Of a DNA stretch of 64,000 bases, positions 7,445 through 15,445 are shown piece after piece (the stretch's first letter is position 1; each line of letters begins with the position of its first letter). This DNA is from Eubacteriaceae bacterium (GTDB taxonomy: Bacteria > Bacillota > Clostridia > Eubacteriales > Anaerofustaceae), in NCBI GenBank assembly GCA_017551505.1, contig JAFZLL010000042.1:1-64000 (forward strand), in the 5' to 3' direction. Both the position numbers and the translations under genes were made by a program. The notes below the pieces were generated by a model that made no database searches, was not told the origin of the DNA, and saw only the letters and a list, made by a program, of their open reading frames with translations.

Positions 7445-8902
7445 ATGAACGATGATTTTGACGGTAGAGTAAAAGCAGCCCCGGCGGTCAGACGGATCGC
7501 CAGGGAAAACGGCGTAGACCTGAGGGAGGTCATCCCCGGCGGAGAGGATGGACGCATAACTGTTGTTGACATCGAATCCTACATCGCCGCCAAGAGGAGC
7601 GTACAGGAAGCCCTGGCCGCTATGGACAGGGAGGAATTCGGAGAGGTTGCTTCAACCGAATCTGCACCGATCGAGCCTATAAAAGCACAGGCAGAAATCG
7701 GGGCATACACCGCAGAGCCCGTTCAGCAGTCAGATGCTCCTTCAGGAGCGCAGCATGATAATGCCGATGAATTTACGATGGGAGTGTATGTGCCCTCGTC
7801 GGCAGCAGATGATACGGAAGACAATCTTATCAGCAAAGAGGACCTGACATCCGCAAAAGAAGAACCTGCGTACACCGGTGCGTACAGCGCGGTGGGCATC
7901 AGTGTTCCTTCCGCCGAATCGGAAGAGATCGGCACGGAACCGGAACCATCTGAGGAAAACGTGGTCCCTCCCGCATCAGATACCATATCCCCTGGAGCAG
8001 TACCGGACGTATCCTTTGACAGTGACGCCGCAGACAATCAGGCTGTTTCAACTCCTGAGGGCGAAGAACCGGTCACTGAAGAGAATGTCCAGGAAGATGA
8101 GGAGCCTGTCAGCGAAGACGAGCTCAGGAATGCACGCAAAATCATGCGCCTTCGTCCCGCAAAGCCTGAGACACCCAACGAAAATGACTTTGAAGATATC
8201 GCCCAGGATGCCTTATCCAAGGATCAGAACGACCTTCTTTCCTCCCTCTATGACGGTTATATAGCTGAAAAACCCGATGAGGATAAAGAAGATAATTACG
8301 AAAACATCATAGACGAGGACAGTGAGGATACCATCAAGACAGTTCCTCAGGCCCGCGAAGACACCGGAGAAGACGATGAAGCGAAAGAAGAAACCGGCAG
8401 CAGCGCAGGCCAGGAGACCGTCGGACGCGTGTACTTCTCTGTGGAAAAGCGCTTCTTTGACGCGCTGGTGGATATCTCCGCCGGTACTCTCGATAGCGGC
8501 TACCGGCGCTGTCTTGCAAAAGCTCTGGCACTCGCATTCCGAAATTCCGGAGATTATCCGGAAAATCTGGATGTCGTCGCGCCCACGACTGATGGCTTTG
8601 AGAAGCTGACCTATGTTTCAGCTGCCAGCACCCCATTAAACCAGATCCTGCGCGATCCTTCCGAGGAACATCCCGATGTGCTCGCCGAGCTATGGGACAT
8701 GAGGGACTTCGGCGTTGACGGAGTGGAATTCTTTGCTTCGGGAAAAATGCGTTTCTTCGTCAATTCAAATGACAAGATGATGAACGTAAATATCGTATTC
8801 GATTTAAGAACGATAAGCGTATTTGACGCGCTGACCGTCTCAGGACACTTCAAGGACATCCTCTGTGATCCTCTGAGCGAAGCCAGACGTTTCATAATGT
8901 GA
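7445..8902 (+). CDS. E2-like scaffold: subunit-binding domain, acidic linker, degenerate acyltransferase domain
   Basis: 485 residues. Residues about 8-47 form a peripheral subunit-binding domain (APAVRRIARENGVDLREV, then GRITVVDIESYI), the module by which E2 chains hold E1 or E3. Residues 60-320 are a strongly acidic, low-complexity linker. The C-terminal 170 residues resemble a shortened E2 catalytic domain (DFGVDGVEFFASGK, FKDILCDP), but the catalytic DHRxxDG motif reads DLRTISVFD, so the histidine is lost. No N-terminal lipoyl domain or lipoyl-lysine motif exists. ATG 7445 follows AGGTGA by five bases; GTG 7436 is possible. It lies nine bases after the E1 beta-like gene. Confidence 0.75.
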   Translation: MNDDFDGRVKAAPAVRRIARENGVDLREVIPGGEDGRITVVDIESYIAAKRSVQEALAAMDREEFGEVASTESAPIEPIKAQAEIGAYTAEPVQQSDAPSGAQHDNADEFTMGVYVPSSAADDTEDNLISKEDLTSAKEEPAYTGAYSAVGISVPSAESEEIGTEPEPSEENVVPPASDTISPGAVPDVSFDSDAADNQAVSTPEGEEPVTEENVQEDEEPVSEDELRNARKIMRLRPAKPETPNENDFEDIAQDALSKDQNDLLSSLYDGYIAEKPDEDKEDNYENIIDEDSEDTIKTVPQAREDTGEDDEAKEETGSSAGQETVGRVYFSVEKRFFDALVDISAGTLDSGYRRCLAKALALAFRNSGDYPENLDVVAPTTDGFEKLTYVSAASTPLNQILRDPSEEHPDVLAELWDMRDFGVDGVEFFASGKMRFFVNSNDKMMNVNIVFDLRTISVFDALTVSGHFKDILCDPLSEARRFIM

Positions 8903-8915
8903 GGAGACTTAGAAA

Positions 8916-9407
8916 ATGAGAAGACTCAAACTGAAATCACCGGTCAGATTTTTCGGGGTCATTGCTGTATTAGTCATCTTGATCTTTTTCTGCGCACTGC
9001 TGCTTAAGGGCATAAGCAAAGACGAAGTGGTCTCTGAAATAGAAAAGGTGGAAAAAGGAAAGGTCACCGTAACTTCCGTCGAGATCAAGGCACATTACAA
9101 CAATATGGATGTGGCAAGCGGAGATACTGTTCTGCAGGGCAGCAAGATCTCCTTCAGCGCGGTGTACAATTATAAAGTCAAGAATTCCGCCGAAGCCAAG
9201 ACATGGGAAGTCACAAAAGGGCTGACCATCAGCGACGATACGGCAGCAGATATTTCCGCCGGCAAAGTCACCATAGGCGACGGCTTCGTGATCGTCGGAC
9301 TCGGGAAAGAGGAAACCTTTACCGTTACGCTTAAGGTGACTTACCTCAAAACCGTCAAGGAATTCACATTCACCGTACCTGGAAGTGACGCTTCGCCCGA
9401 AAGCTGA
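8916..9407 (+). CDS. Single-pass membrane protein of unknown function, last gene of the PDH-like operon
   Basis: 163 residues, family not recognised. The N-terminus is basic (RRLKLKS), followed by one hydrophobic helix at about residues 12-30, then a predicted extracytoplasmic beta-rich region with alternating T/V/S residues and repeated KVT strands. There is no lipobox or cell-wall anchor. It starts 13 bases after the E2-like gene with a GAGGAGA ribosome site, and the operon terminator follows, so it is co-transcribed. It may tether or sense for the cytoplasmic complex, but that is inference from position only. Confidence 0.65.
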   Translation: MRRLKLKSPVRFFGVIAVLVILIFFCALLLKGISKDEVVSEIEKVEKGKVTVTSVEIKAHYNNMDVASGDTVLQGSKISFSAVYNYKVKNSAEAKTWEVTKGLTISDDTAADISAGKVTIGDGFVIVGLGKEETFTVTLKVTYLKTVKEFTFTVPGSDASPES

Positions 9408-9511
9408 TTGCAAAATGACAAAGAAGCAGAGCACCCTGCTTTCAAACATTGCCTGACTTCGTGATCATTGAATAATGATCCCAAAGTGATTTTTGAACTG
9501 ATCCATAACAG

Positions 9512-9550
9512 CAGCCGTATCGGAATGCTACCGTATACGGCTGTTTTTTT
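9512..9550 (+). terminator. Rho-independent terminator of the ispD / PDH-like operon
   Basis: CAGCCGTAT (9512-9520) pairs with ATACGGCTG (9535-9543), followed by a run of T residues to 9550. It is the only strong hairpin after the five-gene unit. Confidence 0.85.
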
Positions 9551-10018
9551 GTCCTTGAAGCACCGGCAAGGCCATGCTGCGGTCCGGCACAGCGCACGGA
9601 TACAGACAGCCGTTGCCGGAACAAAACCGGCCTAAAGGACTCTTCAATCACACCTTCTTCCCGCTTACTGTCTGCACCGCATGATAGATGATATCGTCTT
9701 TCAGGAACCCTATTTACGGTTTATTTTTTTAGTGGTGATATAGAAAGAAGGCAGGAATAATGAGAGCATATCCATTATCAGGGTTTGATTTAAGTTGGGC
9801 AGTTTGTCCTGTTTGATGATAAGGATAGGCGAACGATGCAATAATACTATCGACAGCAGTCCCATACGCCTGAGCGGAAAGGCTGTATTTCTCCACGCAC
9901 CGTCTTTTGAAAAAGAAAAAGGACGGACTGTATTTTGCAATCAGCCATCCCTTGCCCCGTGTACTGGTGCACGCGGTCCTTAACACCGCCAGTCACGATC
10001 TAATTGTCTATTGAGGTA
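9551..10018. other. Gene-free stretch
   Basis: I see no supportable gene. Open frames up to 85 codons exist but overlap each other on both strands, lack ribosome sites and resemble nothing I know. A small hairpin GCGGT/ACCGC near 9973-9989 lies at the end of the lipid kinase gene and has no T tract. Confidence 0.5.
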
Positions 10019-10990
10019 TCAGCTCCTGCTGCCGCCTGTCCCTACAGATGCCGCATTGGCAAGCATCCCTTTGGAAAAGCGGTCAAGCATGCTTTCAGAG
10101 GGCACGAATACCTTGAGCGCATCGTGCTTCATAGAGATTTCCAGATTTCCGAAATCCCCTATGTATTCCCCGTCTACAGTCCATGAGATCTCTTCGTCTA
10201 TCTTTATGGATAAGCGGTCCGTCTGCGCAAAACGGACCAGCTCGTTGTCGAACTTTCCGGTGACGATCTGGCCAAGGATGGACGAGAATTCCGTCATGTT
10301 TTCGGGTTTGCGAACAAAAACTACTTCGAACAGGCCGTCAGCATAATCCACTACACCTGTATCCAGCTTGATTATATTGCCAACGGAATTGACGTTCGTC
10401 ACCGCACCGAGGAGGAATTCGTCATCCATGCACTCTTCATCCCCGATGGTCACTTTCATCCTGTAGCTCCTGAGCTCCGCCAGACTTTTGACCGCGCCGA
10501 TCACGTATGCCGTGTAGCCGAAAACATTTTTCAGTGTCTGCGGGGTAGCATAGGTAGTATCGGTAAAGCAGCCGAAAGAAATGGCAGTCACAAACGGGAT
10601 GTGACCCATCATGGCAACGTCCATGCCGTGAAGATCTCCGTAGCAGATCGCTTCCAGCGCCGGTTCTATCCCCTGGGGGATGCCGATGACGTCAGCAAAC
10701 AAGTTGCTGGTGCCGGCAGGGATTACTCCCAGCGCCGGGCGGTGCTCCTGGTCGATGTCCATGATACCGCGCAGAACCTCGTTTAATGTACCGTCGCCTC
10801 CGCATACCGCAATGATATTGAAATCCTTCCCGAAGTTGCGTGCCGTCGCTTCAGCTTCATCCTTTGCGTTGGTGATGCTGACAAACACCCTGTACTGGGA
10901 GCTCAGTATTCTGGACATCTCTTCGGCAGACAGCCTGCCGAGCGTCATTCCCGAAACGGGATTCTCTATAAGCAGTAGCTTTGGTTTCAT
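10019..10990 (-). CDS. Diacylglycerol kinase-family lipid kinase (YegS/BmrU-like)
   Basis: 323 residues with the DAGK catalytic signature CGGDGTLNE at 63-71 and the substrate-side motif PAGTSNLFAD. The C-terminal beta-sandwich ends in the usual DGE (WTVDGEYIG). Enzymes of this family phosphorylate diacylglycerol or related lipids at the inner membrane face, recycling diacylglycerol released when lipoteichoic-acid-type polymers are built. The preceding gene, two bases upstream on the same strand, is an LtaS-like polymer synthase, which fits that role. Many members of the family have unproven substrates. Confidence 0.88.
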   Translation of the reverse strand: MKPKLLLIENPVSGMTLGRLSAEEMSRILSSQYRVFVSITNAKDEAEATARNFGKDFNIIAVCGGDGTLNEVLRGIMDIDQEHRPALGVIPAGTSNLFADVIGIPQGIEPALEAICYGDLHGMDVAMMGHIPFVTAISFGCFTDTTYATPQTLKNVFGYTAYVIGAVKSLAELRSYRMKVTIGDEECMDDEFLLGAVTNVNSVGNIIKLDTGVVDYADGLFEVVFVRKPENMTEFSSILGQIVTGKFDNELVRFAQTDRLSIKIDEEISWTVDGEYIGDFGNLEISMKHDALKVFVPSESMLDRFSKGMLANAASVGTGGSRS

Positions 10991-10992
10991 TT

Positions 10993-12984
10993 TTATCTTC
11001 CGAATATGTAATAGTAATAGTTGTTTTCCAGTATATATGCGGAATAAAGGGTACGGTTCCGCACTATAGTGTTCATGGTCTGGATATACGCCGCAGTATC
11101 TGGGATGGTGACCCCGGGGGCAGGTGTGAACGTGGACGTACGGGCATTGTAGCGGCCTTTTTCCGATATCCAGCTGTAATTGCGGAAGATCACGAGCCCT
11201 TCTGCGGGAGACAGGATATCCTTGCCCATGATAAGGCGCGAATCGTATTCGCAGCCGAAAAGATTAAGCAGTGTAGGCTGTATGTCGATGGAGTAGCAAG
11301 GCTTATCGATCTTGACGGACGGCGTAGCGCTGTTATATATGATCAATACATTCTTGTAGAACTCGAAGTTGCGTTCCAGAGTGTGCCCTGCCAGTTCGTC
11401 AAATCCTTCGGTGGTGAGGCCATAGGGATAGTGATCGGGGCAGAGGACTATAACGGTATCGTCCAGTATGCCGCGGTTCTCCAGTTCCTCCAGCAGATAG
11501 GTCATAGCCTTTTCCAGCTCGAGGTTGCAGGCAATATAGGCTTTTACTTCTTCGGAATGATTCAGCCCGTCTACAGCCTGCCTGTTGCGGGAAGCCATGT
11601 TGTTGCCCCCCCAGTTGTAGTTCGGGTGCCCGCTGACCGTCATGTAGTAGGCGCAGAAAGGCTGGTGATCGGCATAGAGCGGGATGGTGCCGACCATCAT
11701 CTCCAGATCGCTCTCCGGCCATACCTTCTTAACGTACTTCTCCATCCCGTTGCCCATTCCCATCCATACATCAAACCCGAGGTTGAGATGGGTCTGGTCG
11801 CGGTTATAGTAGGTATATGAATTGTTATGGTAACCGTATGTCGAATACCCCAGCCGTTTGAGCGCACTGGGCAGCGTGAAATAATTCAGATTTGTCCTGC
11901 TGTGGAACATGCTGTTTACCCCTGCCTTGGGGATATTCCCCATGAGGAAGGAGTATTCACCGTCAGAAGTGGAAACGCCCCAAGCCGGCTGGTAAAAATC
12001 GGTAAAATAGAATCCCTCGGTCATCATTTTGTAGAGTGTAGGTGTGATCTGGGGATCTATCATATGGACGTTGAAGCTCTCCGCACAGATGAGTATCAGG
12101 TTCTTTCCTTCGAACAGCCCGGTGTATTCGCTCTTCGGCGTACCAGGAGTGGATGCGAAATATGCACTCATCGACGCTATCGTCGGATTGCCATTCGAAC
12201 GCGCCGCAAGGTCGATGTCCATGACGTTGGTAAAACCGTATTTCTCTATTTTGGGCACATATATCGGGATAGACGCGCTCACACCCATATCCGACGGTTT
12301 GTCAGTGAAGATATACAAGGTATCAAGTGCAGTAGACATCCCTAATCCGAAATGAGGGACGCCTTCATTGATATCGAACTGACTGGTCATGTACTGGATA
12401 TCAGTGATGTATCCATTAGGTATATAGTATATAAGGCAGAATGCTTCGGCAAAAAGGAATATGGCCAGGCAGATGCCCGCGAAGAAGCGCCTTAGGCTCG
12501 CCTTGCCAGGCTTTATGATCCACTTGAGCAGAATGAGGCTGAGTATTACCGGGGCAAAAAACACCGCGATCTCGTCCAGCCCTCCGAATACTGTGGCGAT
12601 GATTTCCTCCTTATAGCTCCCGGCCAGCGCTCCGGCCATCCCAAAGATGACGGAAACGCTCATGTAATTGCCGTAGGTCTGCTTAAGGAGCGCCTGAGTA
12701 GTGAACCAGACTGCAGCTGCAGCCATCGGTCCGATCGTAAGCAGCGCTTTGCCCCATTTGTGAGGCGCAAGGGTGCTGACCGAATAGACTGCAAGTCCTC
12801 CCGAAAACGCAAAGAGCAGGGCATACATCGTATTCAGGCGTATGATGTCCTTTGAGATTCCACCGAATTCCATCATCACCAGAAGAGCTAGCTCCATCCA
12901 GCAAAAGCTCAAAGGCAGCATGACGGACATGCCGTCCCCAAATAGCGATTGTTTTTTTATCCTCTTTAATTTGTGTTTTGCCAT
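10993..12984 (-). CDS. LTA synthase family membrane sulfatase-fold protein
   Basis: 663 residues: five or six N-terminal membrane helices (about residues 20-185) and a large extracellular alkaline phosphatase/sulfatase domain. The metal glutamate lies in LILICAESFN, the nucleophilic threonine in WGVSTSDGEYSF, and the Asp-His pair in VLCPDHYPYG, matching the LtaS site. Such enzymes transfer glycerol-phosphate from phosphatidylglycerol to growing teichoic acid, releasing diacylglycerol. The following gene is a diacylglycerol kinase-type protein, giving a make-and-recycle pair. It could instead be a phosphoglycerol transferase acting on another glycan. Confidence 0.88.
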   Translation of the reverse strand: MAKHKLKRIKKQSLFGDGMSVMLPLSFCWMELALLVMMEFGGISKDIIRLNTMYALLFAFSGGLAVYSVSTLAPHKWGKALLTIGPMAAAAVWFTTQALLKQTYGNYMSVSVIFGMAGALAGSYKEEIIATVFGGLDEIAVFFAPVILSLILLKWIIKPGKASLRRFFAGICLAIFLFAEAFCLIYYIPNGYITDIQYMTSQFDINEGVPHFGLGMSTALDTLYIFTDKPSDMGVSASIPIYVPKIEKYGFTNVMDIDLAARSNGNPTIASMSAYFASTPGTPKSEYTGLFEGKNLILICAESFNVHMIDPQITPTLYKMMTEGFYFTDFYQPAWGVSTSDGEYSFLMGNIPKAGVNSMFHSRTNLNYFTLPSALKRLGYSTYGYHNNSYTYYNRDQTHLNLGFDVWMGMGNGMEKYVKKVWPESDLEMMVGTIPLYADHQPFCAYYMTVSGHPNYNWGGNNMASRNRQAVDGLNHSEEVKAYIACNLELEKAMTYLLEELENRGILDDTVIVLCPDHYPYGLTTEGFDELAGHTLERNFEFYKNVLIIYNSATPSVKIDKPCYSIDIQPTLLNLFGCEYDSRLIMGKDILSPAEGLVIFRNYSWISEKGRYNARTSTFTPAPGVTIPDTAAYIQTMNTIVRNRTLYSAYILENNYYYYIFGR

Positions 12985-13006
12985 GATGCTTCCTGCCCGC
13001 CTGCGC

Positions 13007-13807
13007 TTACAGATCCTTTATGAATTTTCTCAGCATTTTAGCTGCAGCCGTAGCGTAAGCCGCACCTTTTGCCACGGCGCTGATGGCACCGCGCTCAATC
13101 CCGCTGAGTCTGTCGATGGGATCCGTGTTCTGTTCTATGATTTCGCCTGCCTCGTTTATCAGTCCGTTTACGTCTTCCATGACGGAATCGATGTCTTTGG
13201 GTTCCTCCTGGGGAACGGGCACGATCTCAAAGGTCATCCTCCATTCACGCCGCCCCTTCTCCCCCGGAGTCTCAGGAACGTCTGCAGTGGCTGTTTCGCC
13301 GACAGCATCTTTCTCCACAGCTGTTTCGGCTGGAGCCTCCTCCTCTTCAGGTTCATCCGATGGGTCTATCACATCCACGCCCGAAGCCGACTTGATGACC
13401 TCAGGAGGCACGTTGGCCGGATCTACTTTGATCGGCTCATCATCAGCTTTTTCTTCCTGTGCGGTCACTGCCGTGTCATCCGCTGCCGTATCGTCCGCTG
13501 CTTTATCATCCGGTGTATCGATGTCTGAAGTTCCGGCATCTTCCGGGACTTCTTTATCTTCTTTATATGGGACGAACATGAATTTCTTCGTCGGCATCAC
13601 GGCCGGTGGATAATCCTTGGCCTCCCCGGCACCGGTCACCAGCTCGTCCTTTTCCGGGGAATACTGGGTAAAGTTCCTCTCCAGCACAGCATCAGGCGAG
13701 GCCTTCGCCTCGCGGGAGATTACAAAATCATCCGTGTCGCTGCTATTCTTTATACCAAGCTCGGCATCCTGCCGGCGCTTGAAATTTTCAAATCTATCGG
13801 AAGCCAT
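13007..13807 (-). CDS. Acidic low-complexity protein of unknown function
   Basis: 266 residues, family not recognised. A basic N-terminus (SDRFENFKRRQDAE) is followed by about 150 residues rich in D, E, A, P and T, including a repeated DDTAAD run, then a short conserved-looking patch WRMTFEIVPVPQEE and a C-terminal helix rich in Ala, Lys and Arg. There is no signal peptide or membrane helix. The ATG at 13807 follows AGGAGG by ten bases and GGAG by five; a longer open frame to 14011 runs back through an IS3 remnant and is rejected. It precedes the LtaS-like gene by about 20 bases, so they are probably co-transcribed. Confidence 0.6.
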   Translation of the reverse strand: MASDRFENFKRRQDAELGIKNSSDTDDFVISREAKASPDAVLERNFTQYSPEKDELVTGAGEAKDYPPAVMPTKKFMFVPYKEDKEVPEDAGTSDIDTPDDKAADDTAADDTAVTAQEEKADDEPIKVDPANVPPEVIKSASGVDVIDPSDEPEEEEAPAETAVEKDAVGETATADVPETPGEKGRREWRMTFEIVPVPQEEPKDIDSVMEDVNGLINEAGEIIEQNTDPIDRLSGIERGAISAVAKGAAYATAAAKMLRKFIKDL

Positions 13808-13862
13808 ATCTACTCCACCTCCTACCGGTATTTTATCACACCAGTACCGACTTTTCTTGTTT

Positions 13863-14044
13863 TTATTATTAATAGTAGCAATACTGAGATACAGAAGGCG
13901 GTCGAAGAATACATACGATACTACAACAATGACCGTATCCAGGCAAAAACAAAATGGATGCTTCCTGTAAAGTTCAGGGAGGCATCCATGTGTCGCGCGA
14001 AATTCATTCATTGTGTCCAGAATTCTGGGTACATATCATTATGA
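13863..14044 (+). pseudogene. IS3-family (IS150 group) transposase remnant with right end
   Basis: The frame ending at TGA 14042-14044 encodes TEIQKAVEEYIRYYNNDRIQ, then KTKWMLPVKFREAS. This is the characteristic C-terminus of IS150-group OrfB integrases (YYNNxRIQxKxxxxxPVxYR). Everything upstream, including the DDE catalytic residues, is missing. The right inverted repeat AATTCTGGGTACATATCA lies at 14021-14038. The last 17 bases of that repeat recur in mini-element C at 34481-34512, so this remnant identifies the parent family. Upstream sequence of the acidic-protein gene overlaps the broken left side. Confidence 0.8.
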
Positions 14045-14078
14045 GCCGCATTTTCCGCTTACTTACTGCGGACCGTAT

Positions 14079-14609
14079 TTATTTTTCGATCAGTTTCGCC
14101 TTCTCAAGAGCAAAAACGATGAGCGGTACCAGGATGATCTGCAGGATGATCCCGGGGACAGCCGAAGTAAACGCTCCCGCAATGAATGCGGAGAAAGGGA
14201 ACTGCGTCTTGGTGAGCCCAGCGATGATGAAGCGTACAAGGCCCCATACTGCCCTGCCTGCCAGCATGGCGCAGATAAGTGTAACATACACATTGATCGG
14301 TCTTTTGGGCAGCGTACGGTAAAGGAGGCCGCATACCAGACCGTAGGTGCACAGCTCGAACGCCATCGCGACCCCAGTGGGGAAGATCGGAGGCATCCCG
14401 AAGAGCACGAAGCGCAAAAGCGGCGCGATGAAGCCCACCAGAGCCCCCCACAGCCCGCCGCAGAGGAATCCGCAGAGCAGCACAGGCAGATGCATCGGCG
14501 AGAGCATCGAGCCTATCTGCGGGATCTGTCCCGTAAGAAATGGCAGCACGAGCGCGAGCGCAAGGCACATAGCCGCAAAAGATAGTTTTCTAACTAAATC
14601 GTTTTTCAT
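14079..14609 (-). CDS. ECF transporter S component (substrate-binding membrane subunit)
   Basis: 176 residues, almost wholly hydrophobic with about five or six helices. Features shared with S components are the basic start KNDLVRKLSF, a first helix with small residues, and the loop MLSPMHLPVLLCGFLCG. S components capture a vitamin or nucleobase and dock to shared EcfA/EcfT energising subunits, which are not in the window. The ligand is unknown. The gene lies downstream of a DUF3842 gene, and the intervening leader contains a terminator hairpin, so expression may be ligand-controlled. Confidence 0.75.
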   Translation of the reverse strand: MKNDLVRKLSFAAMCLALALVLPFLTGQIPQIGSMLSPMHLPVLLCGFLCGGLWGALVGFIAPLLRFVLFGMPPIFPTGVAMAFELCTYGLVCGLLYRTLPKRPINVYVTLICAMLAGRAVWGLVRFIIAGLTKTQFPFSAFIAGAFTSAVPGIILQIILVPLIVFALEKAKLIEK

Positions 14610-14634
14610 GTTTTTTCCTTTCTTAAGCGCAAAA

Positions 14635-14667
14635 AGGCAGCCGCCCTCTTGGAGAGCGCCCCGCCTT
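14635..14667 (-). terminator. Leader terminator ahead of the ECF S-component gene (possible attenuator)
   Basis: On the minus strand AGGCGGGGCGCTCT and AGAGGGCGGCTGCCT form a bulged hairpin followed by TTTTT, and the S-component ATG lies about 25 bases further on with an AAGGAAA ribosome site in between. It either ends the DUF3842 transcript or acts as an expression platform. The 90 bases before it (14668-14757) hold two smaller hairpins (ACGGC/GCCGT and GCGG/CCGC). I could not match them to a known riboswitch. Confidence 0.55.
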
Positions 14668-14773
14668 CATGGCTTGGTATGATAGATGAATGAAAATGAC
14701 ATTGCGGATTGACCGCATAAAACGGCTTCCTGCCGTCTGTTATGAGTTTACCACAAAATATGCGGGCAGCGTA

Positions 14774-15187
14774 TCATTTCAGATCGACCGCATGCGCTTT
14801 TTTCATGGCGTCCGCGATAAGGAAGGAGAGGGACTGTCCCTCGATGCCGGCAACCAAAGTCGCGCATTTTTCCATCGGGATAAGGATCTTTACAGCTTCC
14901 GACGCGCCAACTGCGGAAGCCATCGCAGGGCTGACTTCCCCCACGAGGGCATCAGCCACGATTATTCCTATAGGCCCGAAGATGATGTCGGCTTTCCGGC
15001 AGGCAACAATGACCGCATTTTCTCCTGCGGCAGCCTTTATCCCTCCGCCTGCTTTCAGCATGTTCGCTGAAGCGGCGGAATTGGTCCCTACCGCAGTGAT
15101 ACTTGCCCCGGGAAACTGCCTGAGAGCCTCCTTTGCCAGAGCAAGCCCGAGGCTGCCCCCCTGCCCATCGATAATGACGATGTTCAT
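14774..15187 (-). CDS. DUF3842 family protein
   Basis: 137 residues with a Rossmann-like start (IVIIDGQGGSLGLALAKE) that suggests nucleotide or dinucleotide binding, followed by GTNSAASANMLKAGG and a conserved IIFGPIGIIVADALVGE. I recognise it as the DUF3842 family, of unknown function, small and cytoplasmic. The ATG is preceded by GGGAGGGA. Its position upstream of an ECF S-component gene on the same strand suggests a shared role around the imported vitamin or metabolite, which is inference. Confidence 0.7.
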   Translation of the reverse strand: MNIVIIDGQGGSLGLALAKEALRQFPGASITAVGTNSAASANMLKAGGGIKAAAGENAVIVACRKADIIFGPIGIIVADALVGEVSPAMASAVGASEAVKILIPMEKCATLVAGIEGQSLSFLIADAMKKAHAVDLK

Positions 15188-15387
15188 GACTCCCTCCCAT
15201 AAGCGATGATGCCAAATTATAGCACAAAGTGGCAGCAGCGGGAAGGATAAAGACCCGTGTGAACGGATTTATCTCGAATGGAATCCTCCGTATTCATATT
15301 ATATTCGGTCAGACAGAACTGAGCTCCTCCCCGCTGAAGAAGGAAGTGTCCCATTGCCCGTATGTATCTAAAATATGGGTTCAATGA

Positions 15388-15416
15388 TTCTCAAGCCAAT
15401 TTCATCATGTTATAAT
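15388..15416 (+). promoter_or_regulatory. Promoter of the phosphofructokinase gene
   Basis: TTCTCA at 15388-15393 and TATAAT at 15411-15416 with a 17-base spacer. The ribosome site GGAGG and ATG 15446 follow within 30 bases. Confidence 0.6.
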
Positions 15417-15445
15417 CGGTTTGGAATTGTTCCGCGGAGGTCGAT

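Noticed and set aside
5520-8902. Annotating the cluster as an active pyruvate or acetoin dehydrogenase
   Set aside because: Catalytic histidines, the TPP-activating glutamate, the lipoyl domain and the E2 active-site motif are all missing or replaced.
9729-9986. Open frames on both strands in the gap after the PDH-like operon
   Set aside because: Short, mutually overlapping, no ribosome sites, no recognisable sequence.
13808-14011. Longer start for the acidic protein gene
   Set aside because: The extension runs antisense through the IS3 remnant, and a good ribosome site sits at 13807.
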